The translations under genes were made by a program, and so were the position numbers. This document shows positions 8,187 through 17,800 of a DNA stretch of 46,968 nucleotides, in pieces; the first letter of the stretch is position 1, and each line of letters opens with the position of its first letter. The notes beneath the pieces were generated by a model, which worked only from the letters and a program-made list of their open reading frames with translations, was not told the DNA's origin and ran no database searches. This DNA is from an uncultured Thermomicrobiaceae bacterium (GTDB taxonomy: Bacteria > Chloroflexota > Chloroflexia > Thermomicrobiales > Thermomicrobiaceae): the NCBI GenBank assembly GCA_938082375.1, contig CALKCJ010000006.1, forward strand, positions 1 through 46,968. Reading direction: 5' to 3'.

Positions 8187-9404
8187 CTAGCTGTGGGCTG
8201 CGGCGACGCCAGCCAGTGCGCGGCGTACCACCTGCGCCAACCGGGCGATCCCCTCGTCGATCTGCTCCAGGGTCACCGCGCTGTAGGAGAGCCGCAGGTG
8301 CCGCTCGCCACTGCCGTCGCCGTAGAAGGCTGGCCCGGGGATAAAGTCTACGCCGGACTCGCGGCACTCCGGTAGGATCGCCGGGGCGCTGACGCCCTCC
8401 GGCAGCGTTAGCCAGATGAAAAAGCCGCCGTTGGGCTTCGTCCAGCTCACGCCCTCCGGCATCTCCCGCTCCAGCGCCCGCAGCATGTGGTCGCACTTCT
8501 GCTGGTAGATACGACGTAGCTCGTCCAGGTGCGCGCGGTACTTGCCGGTGCGCAGATACCAGTCGGCCAGCGCGGCACTGAAGCTATTGCGCAGGCTGTC
8601 GACCCGCGCTCGGGAGAGCGCCGCCACCACCGGCTCGGGGCCGACGATGTAGCCGAGCCGCAAGCCCGCAGCAATCGTCTTGGAGAGGGTGCCACAGTAG
8701 AGGACGTTGCCTGGCCGGGCCAGGCTGTAGATCGTCGGCGGGTAATCGCCACGGAAGCGGAGCTCGTAGTAGGCGTCGTCCTCGACAATCAGCAGCCCGC
8801 GCTCGTCAGCCAGCCGGGCCAGCGCCTGTCGCCGTTCGACGCTCTGCTCGACGCCGGCTGGGTTCTGGAAGGTCGGCAGCGTGTAGAGGAACTTCGGGCG
8901 TCGACCCTCGCGCTCCAGTCGGTCGAGGGCAGCTGCCACCCCGTCGGGATCGACGCCGTGCTCGTCGATCGGGATCCCGACCATCTCGGCTCCGGCCAGG
9001 CGGAAGATCATGGTCGCACCCATCCAGGCGGGGGCATCGAGCAGCACGGTGTCTCCCGGGTCGATCAGCGCGTCGCAGATCGTGCCGAGCCCGCTGCTGG
9101 AGCCAGCAGTGACCAGGATCTGCTCGGGGCGCGCCTCGATCCCCTGGTCGCGCACCAGTTTCTCGGCCAGCGCGCTGTTGAGCTCGTCGCTGCGGATCGG
9201 GTTCTGGTAGCCGAGAGCGTCGCGCCGCTCGTGCTCAGCGAGGAACTCCGCTGCCTGCGCCATCTCGTTGAGTGGCAGGCTTGGCCAGTCCGGATCACCG
9301 TAGACGAAGGAGATCATTCCCTCCGGCGGCGTCCGGGATGGGCGATCAGCAGACGCAGCCAGCCGACCACGCCGAGACCACCGCTCGGCCCAACGCTCGT
9401 CCAT
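8187..9404 (-). CDS. PLP-dependent aminotransferase, 2-aminoadipate/MocR-like class I
   Basis: This 405-residue fold-type I aminotransferase starts at ATG 9404 with GGAAAGGAG six bases ahead. It shows the family's landmarks: 'LPTFQNPAG' (about 176-184) for substrate and cofactor contacts, 'VEDDAYYELRF' with Asp210 near the PLP pyridine nitrogen, the Schiff-base lysine K242 in 'GTLSKTIAAG', and a C-terminal 'LRLSYSA' arginine motif that binds the substrate carboxylate. It lacks the GntR DNA-binding domain of MocR regulators, so it is an enzyme, related to LysN and PatA-type proteins acting on bulky or branched amino acids. A paralogue lies at 23029-24240. The exact substrate is unknown. Confidence 0.9.
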   Translation of the reverse strand: MDERWAERWSRRGRLAASADRPSRTPPEGMISFVYGDPDWPSLPLNEMAQAAEFLAEHERRDALGYQNPIRSDELNSALAEKLVRDQGIEARPEQILVTAGSSSGLGTICDALIDPGDTVLLDAPAWMGATMIFRLAGAEMVGIPIDEHGVDPDGVAAALDRLEREGRRPKFLYTLPTFQNPAGVEQSVERRQALARLADERGLLIVEDDAYYELRFRGDYPPTIYSLARPGNVLYCGTLSKTIAAGLRLGYIVGPEPVVAALSRARVDSLRNSFSAALADWYLRTGKYRAHLDELRRIYQQKCDHMLRALEREMPEGVSWTKPNGGFFIWLTLPEGVSAPAILPECRESGVDFIPGPAFYGDGSGERHLRLSYSAVTLEQIDEGIARLAQVVRRALAGVAAAHS

Positions 9405-9538
9405 TCGCTGCTCCTTTCCGCGCGCGTGGTATCCTGCCGTATGGGCAGCCTCAGCCCTGTCGCCTCAGTATAGCGGATGGCGTGGCGTTGAGGGCGCAAT
9501 GGTCTGAGCGGCGGCGAGACAGGAACACGAGGAGGAGC

Positions 9539-10426
9539 ATGAGCGCGAGCGTCGTAGTCGAGCAGCACTTTGTCGAGCAGATCCAGCGCGCTTTCGAGCA
9601 CTACCAAGACCTGGAGCCGCAGCATATCCCGGTCGACGACCCGGAGACCCCAGAGTTGGCGATGCCCAACCGGCTGGCCTACGCGCTCGGTTGGGTGCTG
9701 GCCAGCGCCGTTATCGGCAGCCGCTTCCAGGTCGCGGCGATCGACGTGCTGCCGGTCTACCACCCGGAGCACGGCTGGGATCGCTTCCTGGTCACCCGTC
9801 GCGTGAGCTGCGCACTCCATGCCGACGAGCCGGCCGACAGCCGCGGCGTGCTCTGGCTGGGTGAAGAGGACGCCCCAGTGCTCACCATCGGCGAGAGCGT
9901 GCGGCTGGCTCTGGGCAGGCTCTGCCGAACCGAGCCGGCCGAGGCGATCCGCCGGCTGCTGTACGCAGTGCCTGCTCCCCGGTTGCGGCAGGGTAACCAC
10001 GCTGGCTGCCTCCACACGCGCGCGACGGCCTACCCGACGATCCACCGGGTCGTCACCGACCTGATTGTCGATTATCCTGGCTTGGTCGCCGCGCGCGAGC
10101 TGTTCATCGACGACCAGCAGGTCGACGGAGCCTACCACCCGCTCTACCTCGCTACTGGCGCTAAGCTCACCGGCTGGACATACGAGTACTTCCAGCTCGT
10201 CTATGGCGACCAGATCGCCTTCCTGCGCACGGACGGCAAGCTCCTGACGTACGAGCGGGAACCGGGCACCTGGCGCACCGTCGGCGAGCTGCCGCTTACC
10301 GACCCGGCAGCGCTGCGTGCCCGCTTGGCCGAGGTGCTGCGGCTGGACGAGGCGGCGAACCCAGCGGACGCCACGACGGGTGAGGGCGTGCTGGAAGAGC
10401 GTAAGGCGACGGAAGAGACGTCCTAG
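9539..10426 (+). CDS. Conserved-looking protein of unknown function
   Basis: ATG 9539, preceded by GAGGAGGAGC, gives 295 residues. I do not recognise the family. It has no signal peptide or membrane segment beyond a mildly hydrophobic stretch (LAYALGWVLASAVIG, residues about 47-61). Its composition is that of a soluble globular protein, with aromatic-rich sections such as 'LTGWTYEYFQLVYGD', and the acidic C-terminal tail looks disordered. It is divergent from the aminotransferase gene with a 134-base gap. Its stop codon overlaps the stop of the convergent MFS gene (CTAG at 10423-10426), so the two transcripts run into each other. Confidence 0.8.
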   Translation: MSASVVVEQHFVEQIQRAFEHYQDLEPQHIPVDDPETPELAMPNRLAYALGWVLASAVIGSRFQVAAIDVLPVYHPEHGWDRFLVTRRVSCALHADEPADSRGVLWLGEEDAPVLTIGESVRLALGRLCRTEPAEAIRRLLYAVPAPRLRQGNHAGCLHTRATAYPTIHRVVTDLIVDYPGLVAARELFIDDQQVDGAYHPLYLATGAKLTGWTYEYFQLVYGDQIAFLRTDGKLLTYEREPGTWRTVGELPLTDPAALRARLAEVLRLDEAANPADATTGEGVLEERKATEETS

Positions 10427-11688
10427 CGGAGCGCGCGCAGGGCGGGGATGCGTGCGGCCACGGCCAGGGTCGCGAGCGACGAGAGCACGGCACCAAGCGC
10501 GACCGCGTGCGGCACGCCGATCCGATCCCCCACAAAGCCCATCGGCAGCGCGCCGAGCGGCATGAAGCCCCAGCTCATCATATAGATGCCCATCACCCGC
10601 CCGCGCACCTCGTCGCGCACGTTGAGGTGGAGCAGCGTGTTAGTGATCGACATGTAGGACGAGCCCAAGAGGCCACCACAAAGGAGCATCAGCAGCGACA
10701 GCGGCAGCCAGGTCGAGTAGGCAAAGACGATGATGACCAGTCCGTAGACGAAGGTGGTCGCTAGGATGAAGCGGCCCTTGCGTTCGATCCGCTGGAAACC
10801 CGCGACGAACAGCGAGCCGGTCAAGGCGCCGAGGCCGCCCGCGGTGTAGAGCAGCCCCAGGCCACTGGCTCCCACCGTGAGGATGTCGCGGGCGTAGACC
10901 GGCAGGAGCTGGATGTAGGGGAAGACAAGGATCGTCGGGACGGCCGCCAGTAGCATCAGCCCCACCAGCGTCTCACTACGCCGCACGTAGTCGATGCCCT
11001 CGGCCAGGTTGCGGAGGAAGGGGATCCCCGCCCGCGTCGATGACCTCGCCGCGGGGAGCTGTAGCGTGTTCACGAGCGCGATCGCCAGGCAACCGACCTG
11101 GACGAAGAGCGCGCCGCCGGAGCCGAGCGCGGCGATCAGCGGGCCAGCGAGTGACGGGCCGACGACGCGGGTGACGTTCATCCCCGCCGAAAGCAGGGCG
11201 ATCGCGTTCTGGAGCCCCTCGCGAGGCACGAAGGTCGGAACCAGCGTCTGCCGAGTCGCGTTGTTGACCGCGAGCGCCGCACCGTTGAGGAAGGCTCCGA
11301 GCAGGAGGTGCCAGGGCTGCGCCAGGCCGAGTGTCGCGAGGATAGCCAGCGCAAGCCCGATCGCGAGCGCACTCGCTTGGCAGGCGACTAGCAGGGTACG
11401 GCGGTCGAGCCGGTCGATCAGCGCGCCGGCCGGGATCGAGATGACCAGGAAGGGGATGCCGCTGGCGAAGCCGTTGAGGCCGACCCAGAAGGGAGAGTCG
11501 GTTAGCTCCAGCATCAGCCAGCCGAGCGAGACCTGAAGCATCCACTGGGCGATCTGGGTCAGCACGCTTGAGGCCCAGAGGAGCCGGTAATCTCGATAGC
11601 GGACGAGTGCGGCAAAGAGCCGGCCCGCCCCGGGTCGAGCAGTCGTCGATACCACCGGGTCGGGTGTGGCCAGTCCACGTTTCGCCAT
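10423..11688 (-). CDS. MFS transporter, probable drug or metabolite exporter
   Basis: A 421-residue, roughly 12-helix major facilitator protein. The start is placed at the ATG giving 'MAKRGLATPD', which has GGAGG ahead of it; the frame stays open further upstream but without recognisable sequence. The loop after helix 2 reads 'GALIDRLDRRTLLVAC', the MFS signature region, and the 'ATRQTLVPTFV' segment is typical of the MFS_3 (enterobactin exporter-like) group. It shares a four-base overlap of stop codons with the convergent gene of unknown function. The substrate cannot be predicted. Confidence 0.87.
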   Translation of the reverse strand: MAKRGLATPDPVVSTTARPGAGRLFAALVRYRDYRLLWASSVLTQIAQWMLQVSLGWLMLELTDSPFWVGLNGFASGIPFLVISIPAGALIDRLDRRTLLVACQASALAIGLALAILATLGLAQPWHLLLGAFLNGAALAVNNATRQTLVPTFVPREGLQNAIALLSAGMNVTRVVGPSLAGPLIAALGSGGALFVQVGCLAIALVNTLQLPAARSSTRAGIPFLRNLAEGIDYVRRSETLVGLMLLAAVPTILVFPYIQLLPVYARDILTVGASGLGLLYTAGGLGALTGSLFVAGFQRIERKGRFILATTFVYGLVIIVFAYSTWLPLSLLMLLCGGLLGSSYMSITNTLLHLNVRDEVRGRVMGIYMMSWGFMPLGALPMGFVGDRIGVPHAVALGAVLSSLATLAVAARIPALRALR

Positions 11689-11882
11689 CGAGATCGCCTC
11701 CAGGCACCCGCGCACCGCTGCGCGGCAGCCAGGTACCGTAGCAGACAGGGCCGGGCCGGCGCAAGGAGAGTCGGGGAGCAGGATCGGTGAGCGCGGGCAG
11801 AGCGGCGGTGTACACTCAGCAGGGCTCCGGCAACGAGCCATCGCGAGCTGTGGCGAGGGCATGGCAGTCGAAGGCGGGTAGT

Positions 11883-12500
11883 GTGGCGACGATCCCGGGG
11901 GAAGGACAACAGCCAGCGCCGGGCACACCGGAGTTTCTCCACGCCGTCCGCCGGGCTGCTGGCTGGCGCGTCTCTCCACGGGAGATCGAGCCAGTCGTCG
12001 AGGCACTCCGGCGTACCCGTGCTCCAGTGACTCCCGAGCGGGTCGCCGAAGTGGTCTCCGCTCTCCGCGGAGAGCGATCGGCCCGGCAGCGTCGCCACCC
12101 GGAGCTGTGGCGCCTGCTGGGCGCGTACCTCGCGCTTCAGGGCAAGCCCGCTCACCCAGAGGCCCAGCGCGCCTTCATCGGTCGCTGCCGCCGGCTCCTC
12201 GGCGACCAGGTGAGTGACTTGGTGCTGCTCAGCGTGGCGACCGAGGTCGGCGCGACTGGCAAGCCACTGGACGCCCGCTTCGTCGCCCGGGCCACACGGT
12301 GGCTCCTCGAGCAGGGCGTCACTGGGGCGGAGGCTGAGCGGCTCGAGGAACTGCTCCCCCAGGCCATCGAGTTCGCGTCGCGCGCTATAGCGTCAGCGCG
12401 GCGTCCCCCGCCGGGCCGGCAGGGAGGAGATCGGCTGTCCTCGCGGCGGCCCCGGCCACCCGGCCAAGGCCCGACACCGCCTCGCCGCCAGCGCTGGTGA
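11883..12500 (+). CDS. Protein of unknown function, charged and helical with a disordered tail
   Basis: GTG 11883 with AAGGCGGG ahead gives 205 residues; other starts are possible since the frame is open to 11787. The first 160 residues are predicted helical by composition, with leucine/arginine-rich segments (LWRLLGAYLALQG, 'RATRWLLEQGV'). The last 40 are arginine/proline-rich and probably disordered. I do not recognise the family. It ends about 150 bases before the LexA-box promoter of the mutasome operon, on the same strand but outside the LexA-controlled unit. A possible -10 (TACACT, 11811-11816) lies upstream. Confidence 0.55.
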   Translation: MATIPGEGQQPAPGTPEFLHAVRRAAGWRVSPREIEPVVEALRRTRAPVTPERVAEVVSALRGERSARQRRHPELWRLLGAYLALQGKPAHPEAQRAFIGRCRRLLGDQVSDLVLLSVATEVGATGKPLDARFVARATRWLLEQGVTGAEAERLEELLPQAIEFASRAIASARRPPPGRQGGDRLSSRRPRPPGQGPTPPRRQRW

Positions 12501-12650
12501 GCCCGCTTCCCAGGTAGAGCGACCACGCCGAGCCAGTCGCCAGGTCGGATCTCGCACGGCAACTCGGAGGGACGGCGCCGATCCCGAGCTCTTGTCGCCT
12601 CAGGATCGGCGCAGCTTTCCTCTGTATTTCCTGTGCCCACGGGGCAACTC

Positions 12651-12679
12651 TTGATTACGAACATATGTTCTACTATGCT
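12651..12679 (+). promoter_or_regulatory. LexA (SOS) box inside the promoter of imuA-imuB-dnaE2
   Basis: CGAACATATGTTC at 12658-12670 fits the Gram-positive DinR/LexA consensus CGAAC-RNRY-GTTY through the second arm; the core GAACATATGTTC is a perfect palindrome. It lies inside the 17-base spacer between a -35 (TTGATT, 12651-12656) and a -10 (TATGCT, 12674-12679), so bound LexA would block RNA polymerase. The strong site AAAGGAGGT and the imuA start follow within 30 bases. Induction by DNA damage is therefore the expected control of the three genes downstream. Confidence 0.87.
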
Positions 12680-12707
12680 GGGCGTAGGAGCGAAAGGAGG
12701 TCGCCCC

Positions 12708-13661
12708 ATGCGCCCGCGGAGCCCTGAGGAGCGCCAGGCCCTGCTCGAGGATCTGCGTCGCCAGCTCGCCGCCCGCTTCGGTGAGCACGTCCTCCTGCGC
12801 TGGGAGACAGCCCGCCCCCCGCGTGGCGCCCGCGCCCTCCCCACTGGCTCGCTCGTCCTCGACGTGCTCACGGGGATCGGTGGCCTCCCCCGCGGTCGCC
12901 TCAGCGAGCTGACCGGGCCGCCCTATTCCGGCAAGCGGACGCTCGCTGCCCACGTGGTGGCCCGGGCCCAGCGCGAGCAAGGCTGGGCTGCCTACCTCGA
13001 CGGAGCCGCCAGCCTCGATCCCGACCGCTGGCGCGCCCTGGGGGTCGACGTCGGTGACCTGCTGTGGGCGCTGCCCCGCTCGCTCGCCGAGGCGCTGGAG
13101 ATAGCCCAGCTCCTGGTGCGGACGCGGGCGCTGGATCTCGTGGTGCTCGATGTCCGGCCGGGCTGGCCGGAGCGACTACTGGCGCGCGGGGCGCGCCGCC
13201 TGCGGCCGTTGCTGCGCCGGGCGCCGACCGCGCTGCTGGTGGTGCGCGACCTTCTGCCCCCCGAGCGGGATCCGGGGCTCGGCGGGGCGGCGCTCCGGCT
13301 GCGGCTGGTTCCGGAGGGGGAGCTCTGGCTGGGCGACGGGGTGCGCACTGGACTGCGCGTCCGCCCGCGCGTGCTCCGCAGCGTCTTCACCCCGCCGGTG
13401 GACAGCCCAGTGGCGCTGGAGCTGGACGAGCGGGCTGGGCTGCGGCGGGGGGCCGAGCTGCTCGACCTGGCCTGCTGGCTGGGCGTGGTGACACGGCACC
13501 CGCTGGGCTTCCTGGGGGCAGGCACGGTGCTGGGACGGTCACGGGGCGCGGCGCTCGCCCGCCTGGAGGCGGAACCGGCACTGTGGACGCGAGTAGAGGA
13601 GGAAGTCCGTGCGCGTGGGCTATCTCCGGTTGAGCGACTCGCTGCCGGTGCCGGCCGCTGA
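12708..13661 (+). CDS. imuA: ImuA-like RecA-fold protein of the SOS mutasome
   Basis: The 317-residue protein is RecA-like, starting at ATG 12708 behind a near-perfect AAAGGAGGT site. The core begins 'TGSLVLDVLTGIGGLPRGRLSELTG', and the Walker-A position reads GPPYSGKRT, where GK is followed by Arg rather than Ser/Thr, so strong ATP hydrolysis is doubtful. A Walker-B-like strand 'LDLVVLDV' comes near residue 145. In Caulobacter and Mycobacterium the equivalents (ImuA or ImuA') work with ImuB and DnaE2 in damage-induced mutagenesis. It overlaps imuB by 53 bases and is the first gene after the LexA box, which supports the call more than sequence similarity alone. Confidence 0.82.
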   Translation: MRPRSPEERQALLEDLRRQLAARFGEHVLLRWETARPPRGARALPTGSLVLDVLTGIGGLPRGRLSELTGPPYSGKRTLAAHVVARAQREQGWAAYLDGAASLDPDRWRALGVDVGDLLWALPRSLAEALEIAQLLVRTRALDLVVLDVRPGWPERLLARGARRLRPLLRRAPTALLVVRDLLPPERDPGLGGAALRLRLVPEGELWLGDGVRTGLRVRPRVLRSVFTPPVDSPVALELDERAGLRRGAELLDLACWLGVVTRHPLGFLGAGTVLGRSRGAALARLEAEPALWTRVEEEVRARGLSPVERLAAGAGR

Positions 13662-14844
13662 GCTGCTGGTCGCCCACAGTCCGGTCGTGGAACCGGACGG
13701 GCCGCTCGCCGCCTGGTTCGACGCGACAGGGGTGCGGCTCACCCTCGGCTCGGAGGCAGCCTACGGGGCGGCGGTGCTGGCGGCAGTGGCGGCAGCCGGC
13801 GGACAGGCCCGGCTGGGCATCGGCCTGAACAAGTGGGTGGCCGCGGTGGCCGCCCGGCTCGGCGAGCCCGGCGAGGTCACCGTCGTCTCCGACGCGGAGA
13901 CGCGCGCCTTCCTACGCCCGCTGCCGCTGGAGTGGCTGCCGCTGCCGCGGGCAGCGCGCACGACGCTCCGGCTGCTGGGAGTCGAGACGATGGGGCAGTT
14001 CGCCGACCTGCCGCGAGCGGAGGTGGGACGGCGCTTCGGCCGCCAGGCGGTGGCGGCGCACCGGCTGGCCTGCGGGGAGGACCCTCGCCCCCTCGTCGGG
14101 GCAACGCTCGAACCGGCGGTGCTGATGTACGCGGCGCCGGAGCCGCCCTTGGTCGAACGGGGACAGCTCCGAGGCACGCTCGCCCGGCTGGCCGCGGGTG
14201 GCCTGGCGGAGCTGCGCCAGCGCGGGCAGGCCGCCCGCACGGTGATGCTGGGACTGGCGAGCGCCGGGGGACGGCGCGGCGAGCAGGCGCGCCACCTGCC
14301 CGCCCCGGCGAGCGAGGTGGCCGAGCTCCTGCCGCACCTCGAGGCCCTGGTCGAGGGGATGCTCGGCGCCGGGCTGGGGCCGAGCGCGGCGGTCGAGGGG
14401 ATCGGCGAGGTCTGGCTCCGGCTGTCCGGGATCGCGCCGCCGGCCGTGGCCCAGGCACACCTGCCAGGGCTGGAGGAACCCGAAACTGGCCGGGCGGAGC
14501 GGGAGCGGGTGTGGGCAGAGCTGCGCCGCCGCTACCCGGGCCAGGTGCCGCGGCTGCGAGAGGTCGTCCCGGCGGCGCCGCTGGCCGAGGAGCGCTGGCG
14601 CTTCGACGTCGCGGTGCCGCGCCAGCCGGCCCGGCTGTGGCGACGGGGCCAGGTGCGCGAGCTGGAGCTCGAGGGGCGGCGCTTCCGGGTGGTAGCTGGG
14701 GGGCTGCTCGAGCGGGTCGACCTCTGGTGGCCACGCGAGCGGCACCGCCGGGTGGTCTGGGTGGAGCTGGCCGACGGCCAGCGGCTGCTCCTGGGCTGGG
14801 ACAGCCCGCCCGGCGGCTGGGCGCTGCTGGGCCGGCTGGACTGA
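13609..14844 (+). CDS. imuB: ImuB-like Y-family polymerase homologue, N-terminally shortened
   Basis: GTG 13609 has GAGGAGGA seven bases ahead and an in-frame stop at 13594-13596, so the 411-residue start is firm. The recognisable part begins at 'AWFDATGVRLTLG' (about residues 35-47), which aligns with the second palm segment of Y-family polymerases; fingers, thumb and a long C-terminal domain follow. The usual first 60-80 residues, including the strand with the first catalytic aspartate, are missing. ImuB proteins are known to be catalytically inactive adaptors that tether DnaE2 to the sliding clamp, so this would be an extreme version. It is followed 16 bases later by dnaE2. Confidence 0.8.
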   Translation: MRVGYLRLSDSLPVPAAELLVAHSPVVEPDGPLAAWFDATGVRLTLGSEAAYGAAVLAAVAAAGGQARLGIGLNKWVAAVAARLGEPGEVTVVSDAETRAFLRPLPLEWLPLPRAARTTLRLLGVETMGQFADLPRAEVGRRFGRQAVAAHRLACGEDPRPLVGATLEPAVLMYAAPEPPLVERGQLRGTLARLAAGGLAELRQRGQAARTVMLGLASAGGRRGEQARHLPAPASEVAELLPHLEALVEGMLGAGLGPSAAVEGIGEVWLRLSGIAPPAVAQAHLPGLEEPETGRAERERVWAELRRRYPGQVPRLREVVPAAPLAEERWRFDVAVPRQPARLWRRGQVRELELEGRRFRVVAGGLLERVDLWWPRERHRRVVWVELADGQRLLLGWDSPPGGWALLGRLD

Positions 14845-14860
14845 GCGCGGAGGCAGGGCG

Positions 14861-17800
14861 ATGGCGGCCCCCTACGCCGAGCTGCACACCCACTCCTGCT
14901 TCTCACTGCTCGATGCCCCCTGCCAGCCGGCGGCGCTCGCGCGGCGGGCGGCCGAGCTGGGGTACGAGCACCTGGCGCTGACCGACCACCAGGGGCTGCA
15001 CGGGGTAGTCCGGTTCGCCCGCGCCTGCGCTGAGGCCGGGCTGCACCCCGTCATCGGGGCCGAGGTCACGCTGGACGACGGGAGCCACCTGACGCTTCTG
15101 GCCGAGAACGATGTGGGCTATGCCACGCTGGCCCGGCTGCTGTCGGCGGCGCACCTGGGCTGGGGGAGCCCGCGCCAGCCGGTCGCCCGCGCCGGTGCTG
15201 AGGCTGCGACTGGGGCGGCGGCCATGCGCCGGGTCATTCACATCCCTTGGGCATGGCTGCTCAAGGAGCACGAGGGGTTGGTCGTGCTGACCGGCTGCCG
15301 CCAGGGGCCGCTGGCGCGGACACTCGCGGCCGGACGGCGGGCGGAGGCGCTGGCGCTGGCCCGGCGGCTGCGCCAGGCCTTCGGCCCCGAGCACTGCTTC
15401 GTCGAGCTCCAGGAGCACGGGCTGCCGGGCGACCGGCGCCGCTGCGCCGAGCTGGCCGCGCTGGCCAGCACGGTGGGCCTGCCACTGGTGGCGACCAACA
15501 ACGTCCACTACCTCGACGCCGAGAGCTGGCGGCTGCAGGACGTCCTGGTTTGCATCCGCGAGCAGTGCACGCTCGACACCCCACACCCGGCGCGCAAGCG
15601 CTCGAGCGCCTACGCCCTGCAGCCGCCAGCAGCGATGGCTCGGCGGTTCGCGCGCTACCCGGAGGCGGTGGCCAACACGCTGCGGCTGGCCGAGCGCTGC
15701 CAGGTCGCACTCGACTTCCGGACCGTCCGCTTCCCGCCGCTGCCTCACCTGGTGCCGCCCGGGGAGACGGCCGACCAGACCCTGCGCCGGCTGGCCTACG
15801 AAGGGGCACAGCGCCGCTACCGGGAGCTCAGCGCGCCGGTGGTGCGCCAGCTCGAGCACGAGCTGGGGGTGATCGCCCGGCTAGGGGTGGCCCCGTTCTT
15901 CCTGATCTGCGCCGACCTCGCCAATCGCTTCCGGGGGCGGGGGCGCGGCTCAGCGGCCGACTCGCTGGTCGCCTACTGTCTAGGGATCACTCAGGTCGAC
16001 CCGCTGCGCCACCGGCTGCTCTTCGAGCGCTTCCTCAACGAGGAGCGCCCGTCGATGCCGGACATCGACATCGACTTCGGGGTCGAAGACCGCGAGCGGG
16101 CCATCGCCTATGTCTACCAGATCTACGGCGCTGAGCACGCGGCCATGGTCTGCAACTACGTGACCTTCCAGGTGCGCAGTGCGGTGCGCGACCTGGGCCG
16201 GGTGCTCGGCCTGCCGGCGGAACTGGTCGCCGAGTTGGCCGCCTCCCAGGGGGGACTGGGAGAGGAGCTAGACGCGGCGGCTCGGCGGCTGGCGGCCGGG
16301 CTGGATGCCGAGGGGCGACGCCGCGTGAGTTGGCTGGTACGGCTGGCGCCCCAGCTCGAGGACATCCCGCGGCACCTCTCGATCCACGTCGGGGGTATGG
16401 TCATCACGGGCCGGCCGCTGGTGGAGCTGGTGCCGCTCGAGCCAGCGCGGCTGCCCGGGCGGGTGGTGGTCGGCTGGGACAAGCGGGACGTAGAGGACGC
16501 CGGGCTGATCAAGACCGACCTCTTGTGCATCCGGGCACTCTCGCTGGTGCACCAGGCGGTGGAGCTCGTCGAGCGGTACAGCGGCGTGCGGCTGGAGCTG
16601 GAGAAGCTGCCGCGCGACGACCCGGCGGTCTACCGCCAGCTCCAGACGGCCGACACGCTCGGCGCCTACCAGGTGGAGAGCCGGGCACAGCAGCAGAGCT
16701 TGCCCCGGAGCGCGCCGACCTGCTTCGACGACCTGATCGCCCAGGTGGCGATCATCCGGCCGGGGCCGATCCAGGGTGGGATGGTGCACCCCTACCTGCG
16801 GCGGCGGCAGGGGCGGGAGCCGGTGCGCTACCTCCACCCGAAGCTGGAGCCGATCCTGGCTGAGACGCTAGGGGTGATCCTCTATCAGGAGCAGGTGCTG
16901 GAGGTCGCGATGGCCATCGCCGGGATGTCGGCCGGCGAAGCCGACGCCTTCCGACGGGCGATGGGGAGCCGCCGCTCGCGGGCGGCAATGGAGGCGCTGC
17001 GGGGGGCATTCCTGGCCGGGGCCGCGCGCCAGGGGGTACCCCGTGCGACAGCCGAGCAGATCTTCGCCCAGATGGCGGCCTTCGCCGAGTTCGGCTTCTG
17101 CAAGAGCCACGCGGCGGCGCTGGCCCAGACCGCCTATGAGACGCTGTGGCTGCGGGCCCACTATCCCGCGGCCTTCTACTGCGCGCTCTTGGACAACCAG
17201 CCGATGGGCTTCTACCCGCCCGAGGTAGTGCTGTGGGACGCGGTACGGCACGGGGTGCGCTTCCTTCCGCCGGACGTGACACGGAGCGCGGCCGGCTACA
17301 CGCTCGAGGGGGACGCAGTACGCGGGCCGATCCGGCTGGGGCTGCGGACGGTCAAGGGGGTAGGGGAGGCAGCCGCCGCACGGCTCGTGGCAGCGCGGGC
17401 GGCGGGGCCATTCCGGGAGCCGGAGGAGGTGGTGCGCCGGGCGAGGCTCGGGCCGGAGGCGGTACGCGCGCTGGTGCTGGTGGGGGCGTTCGCGGCGCTG
17501 GCGCCCGGGGTCGAGCGACGCCAGCTCCTGTGGCGGCTGCTGCCGCTGGCGACGGCGGGCGGGGAGCGGGCCGCGCCGGTCGAGCAGGCGGCGCTGGAGC
17601 TGGGCGCGGAGGAGCCGGCCTCGCTGCCGCCGCTGGAGGCAGGGGAGCAGACGCTCATCGACTACGCGCTGCTGGGGCTGTGCCTAGACCGCCAGCTTCT
17701 GGCGCTCTACGCCCGGCAGCGCCAGGCGCTGAAGGTGACGTCGGCCGGTGAGCTGGGGCAGCGGCCGCACGGGGCACGGGTGCGGGTAGCCGGGCTGGTG

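Noticed and set aside
8529-9473. Plus-strand frame of 314 codons over the first aminotransferase
   Set aside because: The minus-strand aminotransferase has all catalytic residues; the plus frame has none.
13877-14893. Minus-strand frames of up to 338 codons over imuB
   Set aside because: Composition is almost wholly Ala, Arg, Gly and Pro, the mark of a shadow frame; imuB itself is well supported.
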